This document shows positions 17,578 through 25,974 of a stretch of DNA of 59,414 nt, piece by piece. Source of the stretch: a virus; IMG/VR virus record IMGVR_UViG_3300029923_000020, positions 1 through 59,414 of that record; one strand, written 5' to 3'. The notes below the pieces were generated by a model. The model was not told where the DNA came from. It did not search any database and worked only from the letters and a program-made list of their open reading frames with translations. The stretch's first letter is position 1; the number at the start of each line of letters is the position of its first letter. The translations under genes and the position numbers were made by a program.

Positions 17578-18855
17578 TTAGATGGAAACGCCCAAAATCT
17601 CTACCTTGCGGACTGGGAATTCCAACTCGATGCAGTAACCGCCAGCATCCGCACTGTGCTCAACCCCCGCTGCCTTGTCGACGTCCCGGCTACCCGGTTT
17701 GTAGATCGTCTGTTCAAGAGCGTTGATGAAGTGCTTGCACTTCGTGTTGACGCGCATCTTAACCGTTCCATTGGCTGAACGCAGCATTCTGTTCACGGCG
17801 TTGACCCGGTCAGCAACAAACGGGTGCTTGCGTCGGTATTTGATCCGCTTGAACCCCTTCTCGCGAAGAATGTCCATGTCAGTCTCACCACGGGCGTGTT
17901 GGCGCTGTCCGCCGGCCGGGTCGGGATAGATCGTGATTTGACCTGCGCCCTGCTGACGCCAGTAGCGTCTGTCCAGTTCTGCGCAAATCTCTTCAGTGTT
18001 GGAGCCGAACAAGACGATTTCATCCACCGCCCACAGCTCGCCAGAAGGTTGGGGCTGAAAGATCACAGTGGACATAGGGTCGATGTTGAAGTCCATCCCT
18101 ACCCACAGCGGGAGTTGAGGGTTGAACTTGAATTGCTCACCAGAGTGCTCGCGGCGCTCGAACGGGTAGTAGACCCGGCCCGACATCGACTCGAAGCTCG
18201 CCATGAACTCTTGGGCGAACGACTTGGCGTCCATGTCGTTCATCGCCGCTTCAAGTTCGCTCTTCGGAATAAATGGCGAGGTGATAGTCGGGAACTGCCA
18301 GGACATCCAGTCGTTCTTGCGGGTGCAGCCTTTTTCGTCGGTGTAATACTCGCCACGGGTGCCGGATTTATACAGCTCGTAGAGGTAGTTGTAAGCCTTC
18401 GGCGTGCCGATGAAGATCGCGTGACCGCCGGTGTCAGCCAGGGTCGGCCGAAGAACCTTGGTCCAGGTGTCCTCTTCCATGTCTTGGAATTCGTCGAGCA
18501 CGAGGAAGTGAATACCCACACCCCGAAGGGAGTCGGCCTTGTCCGCGCCCTTCAGGCTGATTTCCGTCTTGTTGATCAGCGTGATCTTCATTTCGGTTTC
18601 GTTGATCTTGCGAATCCACTTCTTCGGGATTGCCTCCTGCAAATCGTTCCACATGATCTGCTTTGCCATCCGGTAGGTCGGTGCGACATACCAGATTTTC
18701 TGCTTTGGCTTCTGGGCGTGTTTGATGATCAGCACTTTCGACAGGGCGGTCTTGCCCCAGCGCCGGCCAGCGACCACCACGCGGAAACGATGGTTGTCTT
18801 TGTAGACCTCCATTTGCTTGGGGTGCAGACTGAGTCCAGCCGATGTGACTGCCAT
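17578..18855 (-). CDS. terL: Terminase large subunit
   Basis: A 425-residue packaging motor with both expected domains. The ATPase has Walker A at residues 29-36 (AGRRWGKT), the Trp/Arg-containing adenine region around LHPKQMEVYKD, and Walker B followed by the catalytic glutamate in FLVLDEFQDM. The nuclease domain shows the first aspartate in GMDFNIDP, a further acidic residue in YPDPAGGQRQ, and the C-terminal D...HSADAGGY motif. It translocates DNA into the procapsid through the portal and cuts concatemers. Its ATG overlaps the small terminase stop (TAATG). Confidence 0.95.
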   Translation of the reverse strand: MAVTSAGLSLHPKQMEVYKDNHRFRVVVAGRRWGKTALSKVLIIKHAQKPKQKIWYVAPTYRMAKQIMWNDLQEAIPKKWIRKINETEMKITLINKTEISLKGADKADSLRGVGIHFLVLDEFQDMEEDTWTKVLRPTLADTGGHAIFIGTPKAYNYLYELYKSGTRGEYYTDEKGCTRKNDWMSWQFPTITSPFIPKSELEAAMNDMDAKSFAQEFMASFESMSGRVYYPFERREHSGEQFKFNPQLPLWVGMDFNIDPMSTVIFQPQPSGELWAVDEIVLFGSNTEEICAELDRRYWRQQGAGQITIYPDPAGGQRQHARGETDMDILREKGFKRIKYRRKHPFVADRVNAVNRMLRSANGTVKMRVNTKCKHFINALEQTIYKPGSRDVDKAAGVEHSADAGGYCIELEFPVRKVEILGVSI

Positions 18856-19523
18856 TACTTTTCACCTTCTGAAACTACTTCGTTTTCACCGTCGTCATCA
18901 GGCTCATTGCCGTCATCAGACAAGTCTTGAATCGCTTCACCGACCGACAGGCCGATGTCCTCAATATCCTTGGCTTGCAGCTCTTGAATCTGGGCTGCGG
19001 TGAGTTCGCTGATCACCAGTTCTGGGATCACGTCACCGTCGATGTAGTCGGAACGATCCAGGCCAAGGATTGCCCAGCGCTCGTTGCGCAGTTTGGCAAG
19101 GCCGGTCGCGGCGATGTCCAGGGCTTTCAGGTTGGCTGTTGCGACGGATAGCGGCTGCTCCTTGGACTTGGCGCCGAGGATTTCGGCCCAAATCAACTTG
19201 GACAGGCCGGATGCCATCTTGTAGTGCTCTTCCTTCGTCTCGCGGATTCGGGAAGCGGTGACTGTCGCGTCATCGACACCGGCAGCGGTCACAGCGTCAG
19301 CTACCCGCTTTTTGTGAACTTCTGCTTTTGCGCCACGCTTGATGCCCTTCTTGTCGAAGTGGCGGCTGAAATTCGATTTGTGCTTGCTGAACTTGGTCGC
19401 GAGGTCGTCCAGGGTGACTTCGCCGGATTCCCATAGGGCTTCAGCTTCCGCCCATTGTTTAGGCGTGAGTCTGCTGGACGGCTTCACTGCTGGCTTGGCT
19501 GGTGTCTTCTTTGCGGTCGTCAT
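18855..19523 (-). CDS. terS: Terminase small subunit
   Basis: A 222-residue DNA-recognition subunit of the terminase. After a Lys/Ala/Pro-rich start, residues about 18-50 (LTPKQWAEAEALWESGEVTL, then a helix with KHKSNFSRHFDKKG) form a helix-turn-helix that would bind the packaging site. The middle is helical (oligomerisation), and the C-terminus is strongly acidic, the part that usually contacts the large subunit. Position directly before terL with a one-base overlap supports the call. Confidence 0.82.
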   Translation of the reverse strand: MTTAKKTPAKPAVKPSSRLTPKQWAEAEALWESGEVTLDDLATKFSKHKSNFSRHFDKKGIKRGAKAEVHKKRVADAVTAAGVDDATVTASRIRETKEEHYKMASGLSKLIWAEILGAKSKEQPLSVATANLKALDIAATGLAKLRNERWAILGLDRSDYIDGDVIPELVISELTAAQIQELQAKDIEDIGLSVGEAIQDLSDDGNEPDDDGENEVVSEGEK

Positions 19524-19624
19524 GCAAAACCTTCAGGCGAAAAAAATGGGCGTGGAGTGCGCCCGTATGATGTCCGACAGAGGATCGGTTGGCGGATTCA
19601 ATCATACTGACGCCTACATATCAA
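19524..19624. other. Gap upstream of terS
   Basis: About 100 bases between the small terminase and the next gene upstream. I see the terS ribosome site region but no clear hairpin or promoter. Confidence 0.4.
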
Positions 19625-19951
19625 TCAGTTGCGCTTCGGTGATTCTTCCAACGAGCACAGAAGCGCGGATGCCAGAGTGTGCGCCCATGAAGCCCCTGAA
19701 GCAACGCACAAGCCGTCCAGATGGTCGAACACCAACACAGACGCCCCTGAAACGTCTTCGAGCCTTGTAAGGGTGTCACAGCGGCTCTCAAGTATATTCG
19801 CAGTCAGGTCCGGCGACTCACAGTAGTCCGGCACCTCGTTTTCTACCGGGATGCCCATTAGGTCTGCGATGCGCCGGTTTGTGTCGAAGCCGGGTTTGAA
19901 TTCCTGGCTAGTTACCCTGACCGGGATTCTCGTTTCAGTGACTTTTGCCAT
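19625..19951 (-). CDS. Hypothetical protein upstream of terS
   Basis: A 108-residue protein I do not recognise. AAGGAGAT precedes the ATG at 19951. The sequence mixes short helical and beta segments, contains four cysteines and has no signal or membrane segment. It is the first gene after a 104-base inverted repeat and the first of the packaging operon, so a packaging or regulatory role is possible but not shown. Confidence 0.6.
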   Translation of the reverse strand: MAKVTETRIPVRVTSQEFKPGFDTNRRIADLMGIPVENEVPDYCESPDLTANILESRCDTLTRLEDVSGASVLVFDHLDGLCVASGASWAHTLASALLCSLEESPKRN

Positions 19952-19972
19952 TCCGGGAATCTCCTTTGGATT

Positions 19973-20076
19973 CACTTGGGGCCCCAAGGGTCCGTCTATA
20001 AGTTCTTAAATACTCAAATACATAAGGTGTAAGTGTAATTAAAGAACTTATAGACGAGGGGTGGAAGCCCCAAGTG
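19973..20076. repeat. 104-bp imperfect inverted repeat with internal palindrome
   Basis: Two blocks share one centre (20024.5): a 14-base perfect pair (19994-20007 with 20042-20055, AAGAACTTATAGAC and its complement) and a ten-base pair (19973-19982 with 20067-20076, CACTTGGGGC and its complement). The left outer arm also contains a perfect 14-base palindrome, CTTGGGGCCCCAAG (19974-19987). The AT-rich centre could extrude as a cruciform. It lies in the gap between packaging genes and the ParB/ABC cassette. A packaging site, origin or regulator target are all possible. Confidence 0.85.
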
Positions 20077-20094
20077 ATTTTCCAAGTCATAAAC

Positions 20095-20382
20095 TCAATC
20101 ACCGGGAGCGGTCAGCGCGGCGAGAAGAGAGACTTTAGGGAACATCCCGGAACCCAGGGTCGACGGGATGATGGTTTGCCGCTCGCGACCCCGGCGTGAC
20201 TCGCGGGTGCCTTTCACCACCAAGTCCTTCTTGATCAGTGCCCGGAGCGAGAATTGGAAGCTCTGCTTTGAAGGCTTGTAGCTCAAGCGCTCCAGAATCT
20301 GGTCGATGTCTACCGGCGTCCCGTCTGGGTTACCGGCGGCGATCACCTTCATCTGTTCGATTTGTTTGTCCGTCAGGTGCAT
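20095..20382 (-). CDS. Small winged-helix-like protein
   Basis: A 95-residue protein beginning LTDKQIEQMKVIA, followed by a helix pair (PVDIDQILERLSYKPSKQSF, LRALIKKDLVVKGT) that resembles a winged helix-turn-helix, then a basic hairpin with RRGRERQ that could be the wing. It is the last gene of the ParB/ABC/GNAT cassette, ten bases after the GNAT gene. It could regulate the cassette or contact DNA as part of it. The nearby inverted repeat is an obvious candidate target (inference). Confidence 0.55.
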   Translation of the reverse strand: MHLTDKQIEQMKVIAAGNPDGTPVDIDQILERLSYKPSKQSFQFSLRALIKKDLVVKGTRESRRGRERQTIIPSTLGSGMFPKVSLLAALTAPGD

Positions 20383-20392
20383 TTCTCGTTCC

Positions 20393-21280
20393 TCAAACCA
20401 AAATCAGGGGTTGATCCACCGGCTGCGCGTCGAATGCCGTGATGGAAATGCGCGCCGGAAGCTGCCGGTCGTGGTCTGGGTTCATGTAAACCCCATAAAG
20501 CGGGCTCGCCAGCACCAGTTGCTGCAACGACTTCAGCAGGTATCCAACCTCCATCCCATCCACCCGACTGGTCCCGTTGAAGCGGTTGTCGCCGGACTTC
20601 TCCATGGAGCTGAAGGTGAAGTAGTGGTGGCGCATTTCGGCGATCACTTTGTCGCGGACCTTCTGCGGCATGGCGTCAAGCTCGGCCCGGACGCCCATGT
20701 AGTCGCTCGGGTTGCACTCGAACCAGCGGCGGAACCACTGCAAGCCGACTTTGTAGTTCGACGCGCGCTTCGGCGCGGTGAACTGGATGCCAGCTTTCGA
20801 CGCGAACGGGTTGAACTTCGACATGGACGACTGAAACTCAATGATCTGCTTGCCGGTCATCCGCATCATGATGTTCTGGATTCGGTAGGCGATACCGCAC
20901 CCGCGATACATGGTGTCGAGGACCAAGCGGCTGTTCGTGCAGCTATTCGCGTTAATCCACTGGGCCCGGTAGCGGTTGATCATTGGGGTGTCGCGCCCGC
21001 CCTGGTTCGGCCGAAGGTTTTCGAAGAGCCCGTTGCGGCCGGACGACAGCATTTTCGGCACCGTCATCACGCCAACGCCAATTACGTTTCCATGGAGAAC
21101 CGCCCGGTAGATCGACGGCCCGATGCCCAGGTTCTCGGCCTTGTAATGCAGCTCGTGAAGCAGGTTCCAATCGTCGATGGTCCCCCGCTCGACGTAGATG
21201 TCGGGAAGCAGCGAAAGGGAATGCCCCTTGGGGCACTCTCTGCGTTCGATCAGCATGTCTTCGTTATCAAGAACGATCAC
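20393..21280 (-). CDS. GNAT-fold protein, possible DNA-modifying (Mom-like) enzyme
   Basis: A 295-residue protein with GNAT acetyltransferase hallmarks: beta strands around residues 58-76 (YRAVLHGNVIGVGVMTV), the acetyl-CoA loop motif A at 117-135 with R-G-C-G-I-A, and a motif B-like segment at 146-164 (IIEFQSSMSKFNPFASKAG). The long C-terminal part (170-295) is not typical of ordinary GNATs. Phage Mu Mom, which modifies adenine, has this fold, and the ABC ATPase and ParB neighbours point to DNA rather than to a small molecule. Substrate is not shown. It overlaps the HExxH gene by 14 bases. Confidence 0.65.
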   Translation of the reverse strand: MIVLDNEDMLIERRECPKGHSLSLLPDIYVERGTIDDWNLLHELHYKAENLGIGPSIYRAVLHGNVIGVGVMTVPKMLSSGRNGLFENLRPNQGGRDTPMINRYRAQWINANSCTNSRLVLDTMYRGCGIAYRIQNIMMRMTGKQIIEFQSSMSKFNPFASKAGIQFTAPKRASNYKVGLQWFRRWFECNPSDYMGVRAELDAMPQKVRDKVIAEMRHHYFTFSSMEKSGDNRFNGTSRVDGMEVGYLLKSLQQLVLASPLYGVYMNPDHDRQLPARISITAFDAQPVDQPLILV

Positions 21281-21851
21281 GATTGCCCCCTTTGACCTTA
21301 GATCCCTTCAGCGGCGTCTCAGGGGCTTGAGCAATATCAGCCTGCGCCGCCTTCTCGCTCTCTGCCGCTTGCGCTTTCATCTTTTCGCGTTTTTTAGCAC
21401 GAGCATCCCGGGCGTCTTCTTTTTTCAGCTCTGCCGCCAGCTCTTTCTGGGACTGAACAAACTGAGGCTCGAATTGCTCCGTCAGGGCGCCGATCAGGTA
21501 GCAGAACGCTTCGCTGGTGTGGTTGTCGATTGGGCACCCGGCGCGGTCAAGCGCTTCGATTGCCAGGTGACTCAACTCGTGAACGAAGGTGTTCAGACCG
21601 GCGTCGAACACGCCGACGATATACGCGGCGCAGTTTTCTTCGCTGATGAGCGGGCAGACGCAGCCCAGGCACCCATCGGTCATTTCGTAACCACGATCCG
21701 ACGAAGTCATGTAGTCGTAGACCTGGGCAAAGTCTGCCTTGTCAGTGCAGAGATAAACCAAGCCGCCGTAGAGCGGGACGTAATACGGCTTTTTCCCCTT
21801 CGGGAACGAGCGGCGAACGGTATAAACGGGATTTTCGATCACTCGTTTCAT
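21267..21851 (-). CDS. HExxH metalloprotease-like protein
   Basis: A 194-residue protein with a zinc-peptidase signature, HELSH at about residues 91-95, followed 19-20 residues later by SEAFCYLIG, which would give the third zinc ligand of a gluzincin. Upstream cysteines (CLGCVCPL) might bind another metal. The C-terminal 60 residues are a charged Lys/Ala/Glu helix with no fold. Its ATG overlaps the ABC ATPase stop by four bases. A protease within a DNA-linked cassette may process a partner or act on a host factor (inference). Confidence 0.6.
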   Translation of the reverse strand: MKRVIENPVYTVRRSFPKGKKPYYVPLYGGLVYLCTDKADFAQVYDYMTSSDRGYEMTDGCLGCVCPLISEENCAAYIVGVFDAGLNTFVHELSHLAIEALDRAGCPIDNHTSEAFCYLIGALTEQFEPQFVQSQKELAAELKKEDARDARAKKREKMKAQAAESEKAAQADIAQAPETPLKGSKVKGGNRDRS

Positions 21852-22501
21852 TGCTTATATCCTTCTGGGGACTGGATGATTGCGATCTTCTCGCGATAGC
21901 GCTTGTCGATGAATAGGTTTGGCGTCAGGTCGTTCACCATGTCGGTGTGCGTCGTGGCTACGATCAGCGTTGCGCCGAACTTGCGGGCGGTCTTCTGAAG
22001 GTTGAAAGCGATAACCTTTGCGGTCACCCGGTCGAGAACCGCGAGGAATTCATCCGCAGACCACACCTTGGCGCCCGATTCGATGATTTTCGCCAGGCGG
22101 AAGCGATAGCGCTGACCGTCGGACAGTTCCTGCGGCCGGCGGATGAACAGGTAGGCATCGTTCAACCCGGCGATGCTCAACAGGCTCAATGCCTCGGCGG
22201 TGGTCTTGCCGATTTGGTCGATCAGCGGCTTGTCTTGAAAGACGACCGCGTCGATGTCCGCTACCGTCAGGCCGGACTCTTCCATCTGCTTGCACAGCTC
22301 GCGCAGAACAGTCGATTTGCCGGAGCCCGACTGACCGGTGATGTAGACGATGTCGCCCTGGTTGATTTCCAGCGGCTGGTTATCGAACACCACGAACTCT
22401 TTGTCGTCCAGACCGAGGCCGAACGCTTCGGCGATTTCGAGAACCCGGTCGCTTCGGTCGATGTTGGACTGAAACCGCTTGTTGATGATGTATTGGGTCA
22501 T
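21848..22501 (-). CDS. ABC-type ATPase (soluble)
   Basis: A 217-residue single ABC ATPase domain with all motifs: Walker A GQSGSGKST (56-64), Q-loop VVFQDK, signature LSDGQ (126-130), Walker B VWSADE (147-152) and H-loop histidine 185. No permease is encoded nearby; the only membrane partner is the 59-residue protein immediately upstream. It therefore probably acts as a soluble ATPase, as in DNA-associated ABC proteins. I start at 22501 because AAAGGG precedes it and the ATGA overlaps the upstream stop; the longer open frame is spurious. Confidence 0.85.
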   Translation of the reverse strand: MTQYIINKRFQSNIDRSDRVLEIAEAFGLGLDDKEFVVFDNQPLEINQGDIVYITGQSGSGKSTVLRELCKQMEESGLTVADIDAVVFQDKPLIDQIGKTTAEALSLLSIAGLNDAYLFIRRPQELSDGQRYRFRLAKIIESGAKVWSADEFLAVLDRVTAKVIAFNLQKTARKFGATLIVATTHTDMVNDLTPNLFIDKRYREKIAIIQSPEGYKQ

Positions 22502-22677
22502 TTCGAGCGCCCTTTGAACAGTCCGCAGACGAACAAGACCGTCGCGAAGAAGATGAACATAAGGCCCAGCCAAAGGCCCAGCAGAAACAGCAAGATCAGC
22601 TTGAAGAACTGGGTGATCGCGTTCCAGTAGCACAAGACAAATACCGCTGCGATTATGCCAAGAAGCCAGTCGATCAT
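22498..22677 (-). CDS. Small two-helix membrane protein
   Basis: A 59-residue protein made almost entirely of two hydrophobic segments (residues about 4-20 and 25-53) with a short basic end (KGRSK). Four-base ATGA overlaps join it to the ParB-like gene before it and the ABC ATPase after it, which supports it being real. It could anchor the cassette at the membrane. Confidence 0.7.
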   Translation of the reverse strand: MIDWLLGIIAAVFVLCYWNAITQFFKLILLFLLGLWLGLMFIFFATVLFVCGLFKGRSK

Positions 22678-23345
22678 GATTGCGGCGCCTGTGTGGCTTT
22701 TGCGTAGTAGTTGCGCGCGAAGTCGACCAGAGCCTGCGCACCTTCGGAGCCGGTTTCAGCTTCCATCAGCGCGATCAGTCGAGATACGTGGCGTTCGTCT
22801 GAGCCGGTGATGGTCTTGAATCCGAACACCTTCGCAAGCGGAACCTGGCGTTCGTCGACTTCCTTCACCTGCTGGGTAGACTCGATGGCCTGCTGGGTGA
22901 CTGCGAGGTCGATGTCCGGCACGAACGCACCGATGTCCATCTTGCCCAGGTCTGCTTCCATGAAGGCCAACTCCTTGGAGTCGAAGATGCCGTCGAGGTC
23001 ATATTCCAGCGTTGCCAGCTCACGCTTCAGCAAGTCACTGTCGATGCCGCCCACGGCTACGCGGTTATCGGCGAGGCGTGCCACGCGGACTTGTTCGGGG
23101 GTCAGGTCGCGGCGAACCAGCACCGGCACGTTTTCTTGGCCCAGACGAAGCGCGGCAAGGCGCCGGCCGTGGCCCTTGATGATTACGCCGTCCACATCCA
23201 CAACGATTGGCTGATCCCAGCCGGTCGCTTGAATCGCGTTGGCGATCTTCTCCACTTGGGTTTCATCGTGGACTTTCGAGTTCAGTTCGTAAGGGATCAG
23301 GCGCGTGACAGGCCAGACCTCGATTTTCAATTCAGGCGCGGTCAT
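22674..23345 (-). CDS. ParB-like protein 1
   Basis: A 223-residue protein with a ParB/Srx N-terminal domain: LIPYELNSKVHDE, then IKGHGRRLAALRLG (the GxGRR nucleotide-binding box, residues about 56-69), and the following helices with ARLADNRV. Proteins of this family bind CTP or act as nucleases, and phages often carry them beside DNA-modification genes. The C-terminal half (120-223) is helical and unassigned. It is coupled by ATGA overlaps to a 49-residue acidic protein upstream and the small membrane protein downstream. Confidence 0.8.
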   Translation of the reverse strand: MTAPELKIEVWPVTRLIPYELNSKVHDETQVEKIANAIQATGWDQPIVVDVDGVIIKGHGRRLAALRLGQENVPVLVRRDLTPEQVRVARLADNRVAVGGIDSDLLKRELATLEYDLDGIFDSKELAFMEADLGKMDIGAFVPDIDLAVTQQAIESTQQVKEVDERQVPLAKVFGFKTITGSDERHVSRLIALMEAETGSEGAQALVDFARNYYAKATQAPQS

Positions 23346-23491
23346 TGCTGCTTTCCTTCAAGGAGGGTGAGCAGTTCGTGCAATGTGATTTCATCGCCTT
23401 CGTCGTGCTCTACGTTGATCGACCCGGCGTCAGCATCGACATACGGGAATTCTTCGAGGTCTACGGAATCGCTGTCGTCTTCGCGCGGCAT
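23342..23491 (-). CDS. Tiny acidic protein between two ParB-like genes
   Basis: A 49-residue protein with about one third Asp/Glu and a C-terminal helix (ITLHELLTLLEGK). It starts at ATG 23491, overlapping the stop of the upstream ParB-like gene (TAATG), and ends with an ATGA overlap onto the next. Precise coupling on both sides argues that it is translated. It may be a DNA mimic or a binding partner for the basic ParB proteins (inference). Confidence 0.65.
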   Translation of the reverse strand: MPREDDSDSVDLEEFPYVDADAGSINVEHDEGDEITLHELLTLLEGKQQ

Positions 23492-24147
23492 TAGATTTCA
23501 ACCTTGCTCATGATGTAGGCGAATGCGTCCCCGGCGTTGGTCAGCGGGTCTTCTTTGTCGAAGCCCTGCAAGCGCATCACGCGCTCCAGCTTGTCGGTGA
23601 CATCTTGGGAGCTTTCGACCGGGATGCGAAAGCGCATGATTTGGTGGGTTTGAAGTTTCGCCGTCGGCTCCGTTGGCGCTCCCAGCGGCACCAGCGAATC
23701 TTCTTCTAAGTCCAGACTGTCGAGGTCAATATTGACCGACGCGAAGATGTTTTGCATGGCTGCGTCATCGAACGGCATGAAGGTCGTCACGTCGGTGTCG
23801 AGGTTCAGCTCTTCGAGCAGTTTCGCCAGCGCTACCGTGTCGTCTTGACCGTAGCGGGCATTGTCCACCACACCGATCTGCTTCGCCTTGACGTCGTCGA
23901 TTTCGCCCAGGTTGTGAATCGGGACTTCGGTCAGGCCGACGCGAACCGCAGACTGCGCCCGGTGCTCGCCGCCGAGAATTTGAAGCGAGCCGTCAGCGAG
24001 GGTTCGCACGAGGATCGGCTTGAACATGCCCAGCTTGCGGACGGAGGCGTCGAGCTTCACTTCGGTATCCGGCGGGCAACTGTTCGTGTTCCACGGGTTT
24101 GGCTTGAGTGACTTTGGATTGACCGTCGAACTTTGGTTTGGCTTCAC
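23491..24147 (-). CDS. ParB-like protein 2
   Basis: A 218-residue second ParB/Srx-domain protein: PNPWNTNSCPPD, VRKLGMFKPILVR, and ILGGEHRAQSAVRVG (GGEHR replaces GHGRR of protein 1), then KQIGVVDNARYGQDD. It is only distantly related to protein 1, so the two probably have different roles, for instance one catalytic and one structural. It is the first gene of the cassette, and its promoter lies in the divergent region shared with the helicase. Confidence 0.8.
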   Translation of the reverse strand: MKPNQSSTVNPKSLKPNPWNTNSCPPDTEVKLDASVRKLGMFKPILVRTLADGSLQILGGEHRAQSAVRVGLTEVPIHNLGEIDDVKAKQIGVVDNARYGQDDTVALAKLLEELNLDTDVTTFMPFDDAAMQNIFASVNIDLDSLDLEEDSLVPLGAPTEPTAKLQTHQIMRFRIPVESSQDVTDKLERVMRLQGFDKEDPLTNAGDAFAYIMSKVEI

Positions 24148-24190
24148 TTGGTGGTTCCTTCATGGTGGTGGAACGGTTGGACGAATTGGC

Positions 24191-24217
24191 CTTATACTAG
24201 CGCCACTTATATTTCAA
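24191..24217 (-). promoter_or_regulatory. Divergent promoter region, cassette and helicase
   Basis: On the minus strand TTGAAA, a 15-base spacer and TATAAG would drive the ParB/ABC/GNAT cassette. On the plus strand TATACT at 24193-24198 lies 30 bases before the helicase ATG with only a weak -35. The two start regions overlap, so the units may compete. Confidence 0.5.
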
Positions 24218-24228
24218 GGCAATCGGAT

Positions 24229-25956
24229 ATGAAAAAGGTCACCATTGCTCACGCCGCTGTAAACGCCAAGTTGATCGACCCCAGCCGAGAGGTAAAACTT
24301 GAGGTTCAGCAAATCCTGTCCTACATGGTGCAGGGCGCCGAACAGACAAGCCGCTTCAAGACCTCTGGGTGGGACGGCCGCAGCTCGTTTCTCGACTTCA
24401 GGAATGGAACCTTCCCGGCTGGCTTCGTGCATCTGGTAAGCGCTCACCTTCAGCGGCGCGGCTACGAGTGCAACATCGTCAAGAAACCTCTACCGCCCGC
24501 CCTGGGCCCAGAGAGACCCATTGTCGACCCATTCCCATACAACCCCGACTACGACTACCAAGACCACACGGTTGAAAAGCTGCTGCGTCACGGGAAGATG
24601 ATCGCTCAAATCGCTACCGGCGGCGGCAAGTCGCGGATCGCCAAGCTGGTCTACGCCCGCATTCACCGGCCGACGCTCTTTCTCACCACGCGAAGCCTGC
24701 TGATGTATCAGATGAAGGACTCTTTTGAGACCGACATGGGTATCGAAGTCTCTGTGCTTGGTGACGGCCACTGGGGCACCAAAACGACCAACCCTGACGG
24801 CACCGTTACGACCTCTATCAACCGCATGACTGTCGGCATGGTGCAGACGCTCAACGCCCGGCTGGAAGTGCTGACCCTGCAAGGCGAGTTCGAAAAGGTC
24901 TATGACACGCTCATGACCAAAGAGAAGGCTGCGTTTGCTGCCAAAAAGACTGCGCTGAAAATGATGAAGGTCGACTCTGTTGAGTCCAGCCGTCTTCTGC
25001 GCGAGTTTGCCCTGACTCAAGAAAAAGAACGACCAGACCCTGAACGCATCAAGGCCGAGGCCCAACACCGCGTGACCAAGCAAGACGCGATTCGTGCGAA
25101 CACTATCGCCGTGCTGGGGAAATTCGAGGTCGTCATTCTCGAAGAGGCCCACGAGGCTTCCGGCGCCGGGTTCTACGGGATCATGAGTCATTGCGTGAAC
25201 GCCCACTACCGCCTGGCCCTGACCGCCACGCCGTTCATGAAGGACGACGAAGAGGCGAACATGAAACTCATGGCCGTGGCGGGCCCGGTCGGGATCAAGG
25301 TCACCGAGAAGATGCTGATCGACCGTGGCATTCTCGCCAAGCCTTACTTCAAATATCGGACGATCACTCTACCGGCCGAAAAACTCTACCGGTCCACCGC
25401 CTGGGCTCCTGCATACCGTCTGGGCATCGTCGAGTATGAGGCGCGCAATCAAGCCATTGTGCAGGAGTGTGCTGCTGCCAAGTCTTACGGGATCACCGCT
25501 ATGGTGCTGATTCAGCACAAGGCCCACGGCGAGACCTTGCTGAAGAAGATGGATGCTGCCGGGCTGCGAGCTGAGTTCATTTTCGGCGAAAGCGACCACG
25601 GAACCCGCAAAGCACAGTTGCGCAAACTTGCCGACGGCTCTATCGACGTGCTGATCGGTTCCACCATTCTCGACGTGGGTGTCGACTGCCCGGCCGTGGG
25701 CATGATTGTGCTGGCCGGCGGCGGCAAGGCTGAAGTCGCATTGCGCCAACGTATCGGCCGTGGGCTGCGCCGCAAGAAGACCGGGCCGAACATTTCCCTG
25801 GTCGTAGACTTCACCGATACGCAAAACGACCACCTACGCGGGCACTACCTGCAACGGCGCGCAATCGTCGAACACACCGAGGGGTTCGGCGAGAACGTGC
25901 TTGCGGCGAACAGTGACTTCAATTACGAAGCCCTTGGATTCAAGAAAGTGGCTTAA
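24229..25956 (+). CDS. SF2 DEAD/DEAH-box helicase
   Basis: A 575-residue superfamily 2 helicase of the type II restriction/UvsW/SSL2 group. Motif I is ATGGGKS (129-135), motif II is EEAH in VVILEEAHEA, motif III is LTATPF, and the C-terminal RecA domain ends in QRIGRGLRRK (motif VI). Residues 1-105 form an N-terminal DNA-binding part. The first residue of motif II is Glu rather than Asp, a tolerated variant. Likely roles are branch migration or replication-fork work in phage recombination. It is a single-gene unit followed by a terminator. Confidence 0.9.
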   Translation: MKKVTIAHAAVNAKLIDPSREVKLEVQQILSYMVQGAEQTSRFKTSGWDGRSSFLDFRNGTFPAGFVHLVSAHLQRRGYECNIVKKPLPPALGPERPIVDPFPYNPDYDYQDHTVEKLLRHGKMIAQIATGGGKSRIAKLVYARIHRPTLFLTTRSLLMYQMKDSFETDMGIEVSVLGDGHWGTKTTNPDGTVTTSINRMTVGMVQTLNARLEVLTLQGEFEKVYDTLMTKEKAAFAAKKTALKMMKVDSVESSRLLREFALTQEKERPDPERIKAEAQHRVTKQDAIRANTIAVLGKFEVVILEEAHEASGAGFYGIMSHCVNAHYRLALTATPFMKDDEEANMKLMAVAGPVGIKVTEKMLIDRGILAKPYFKYRTITLPAEKLYRSTAWAPAYRLGIVEYEARNQAIVQECAAAKSYGITAMVLIQHKAHGETLLKKMDAAGLRAEFIFGESDHGTRKAQLRKLADGSIDVLIGSTILDVGVDCPAVGMIVLAGGGKAEVALRQRIGRGLRRKKTGPNISLVVDFTDTQNDHLRGHYLQRRAIVEHTEGFGENVLAANSDFNYEALGFKKVA

Positions 25957-25974
25957 ATACAACCTCTTATAGAC

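Noticed and set aside
19974-19987. CTTGGGGCCCCAAG as the cohesive-end site
   Set aside because: Attractive by position, but a palindrome alone is no evidence for cos. Terminus mapping would be required, so only the inverted repeat is reported.
22502-22741. Upstream extension of the ABC ATPase frame
   Set aside because: The extension overlaps the small membrane protein and ParB-like genes in another frame; the ATG at 22501 has a proper site and ATGA coupling.
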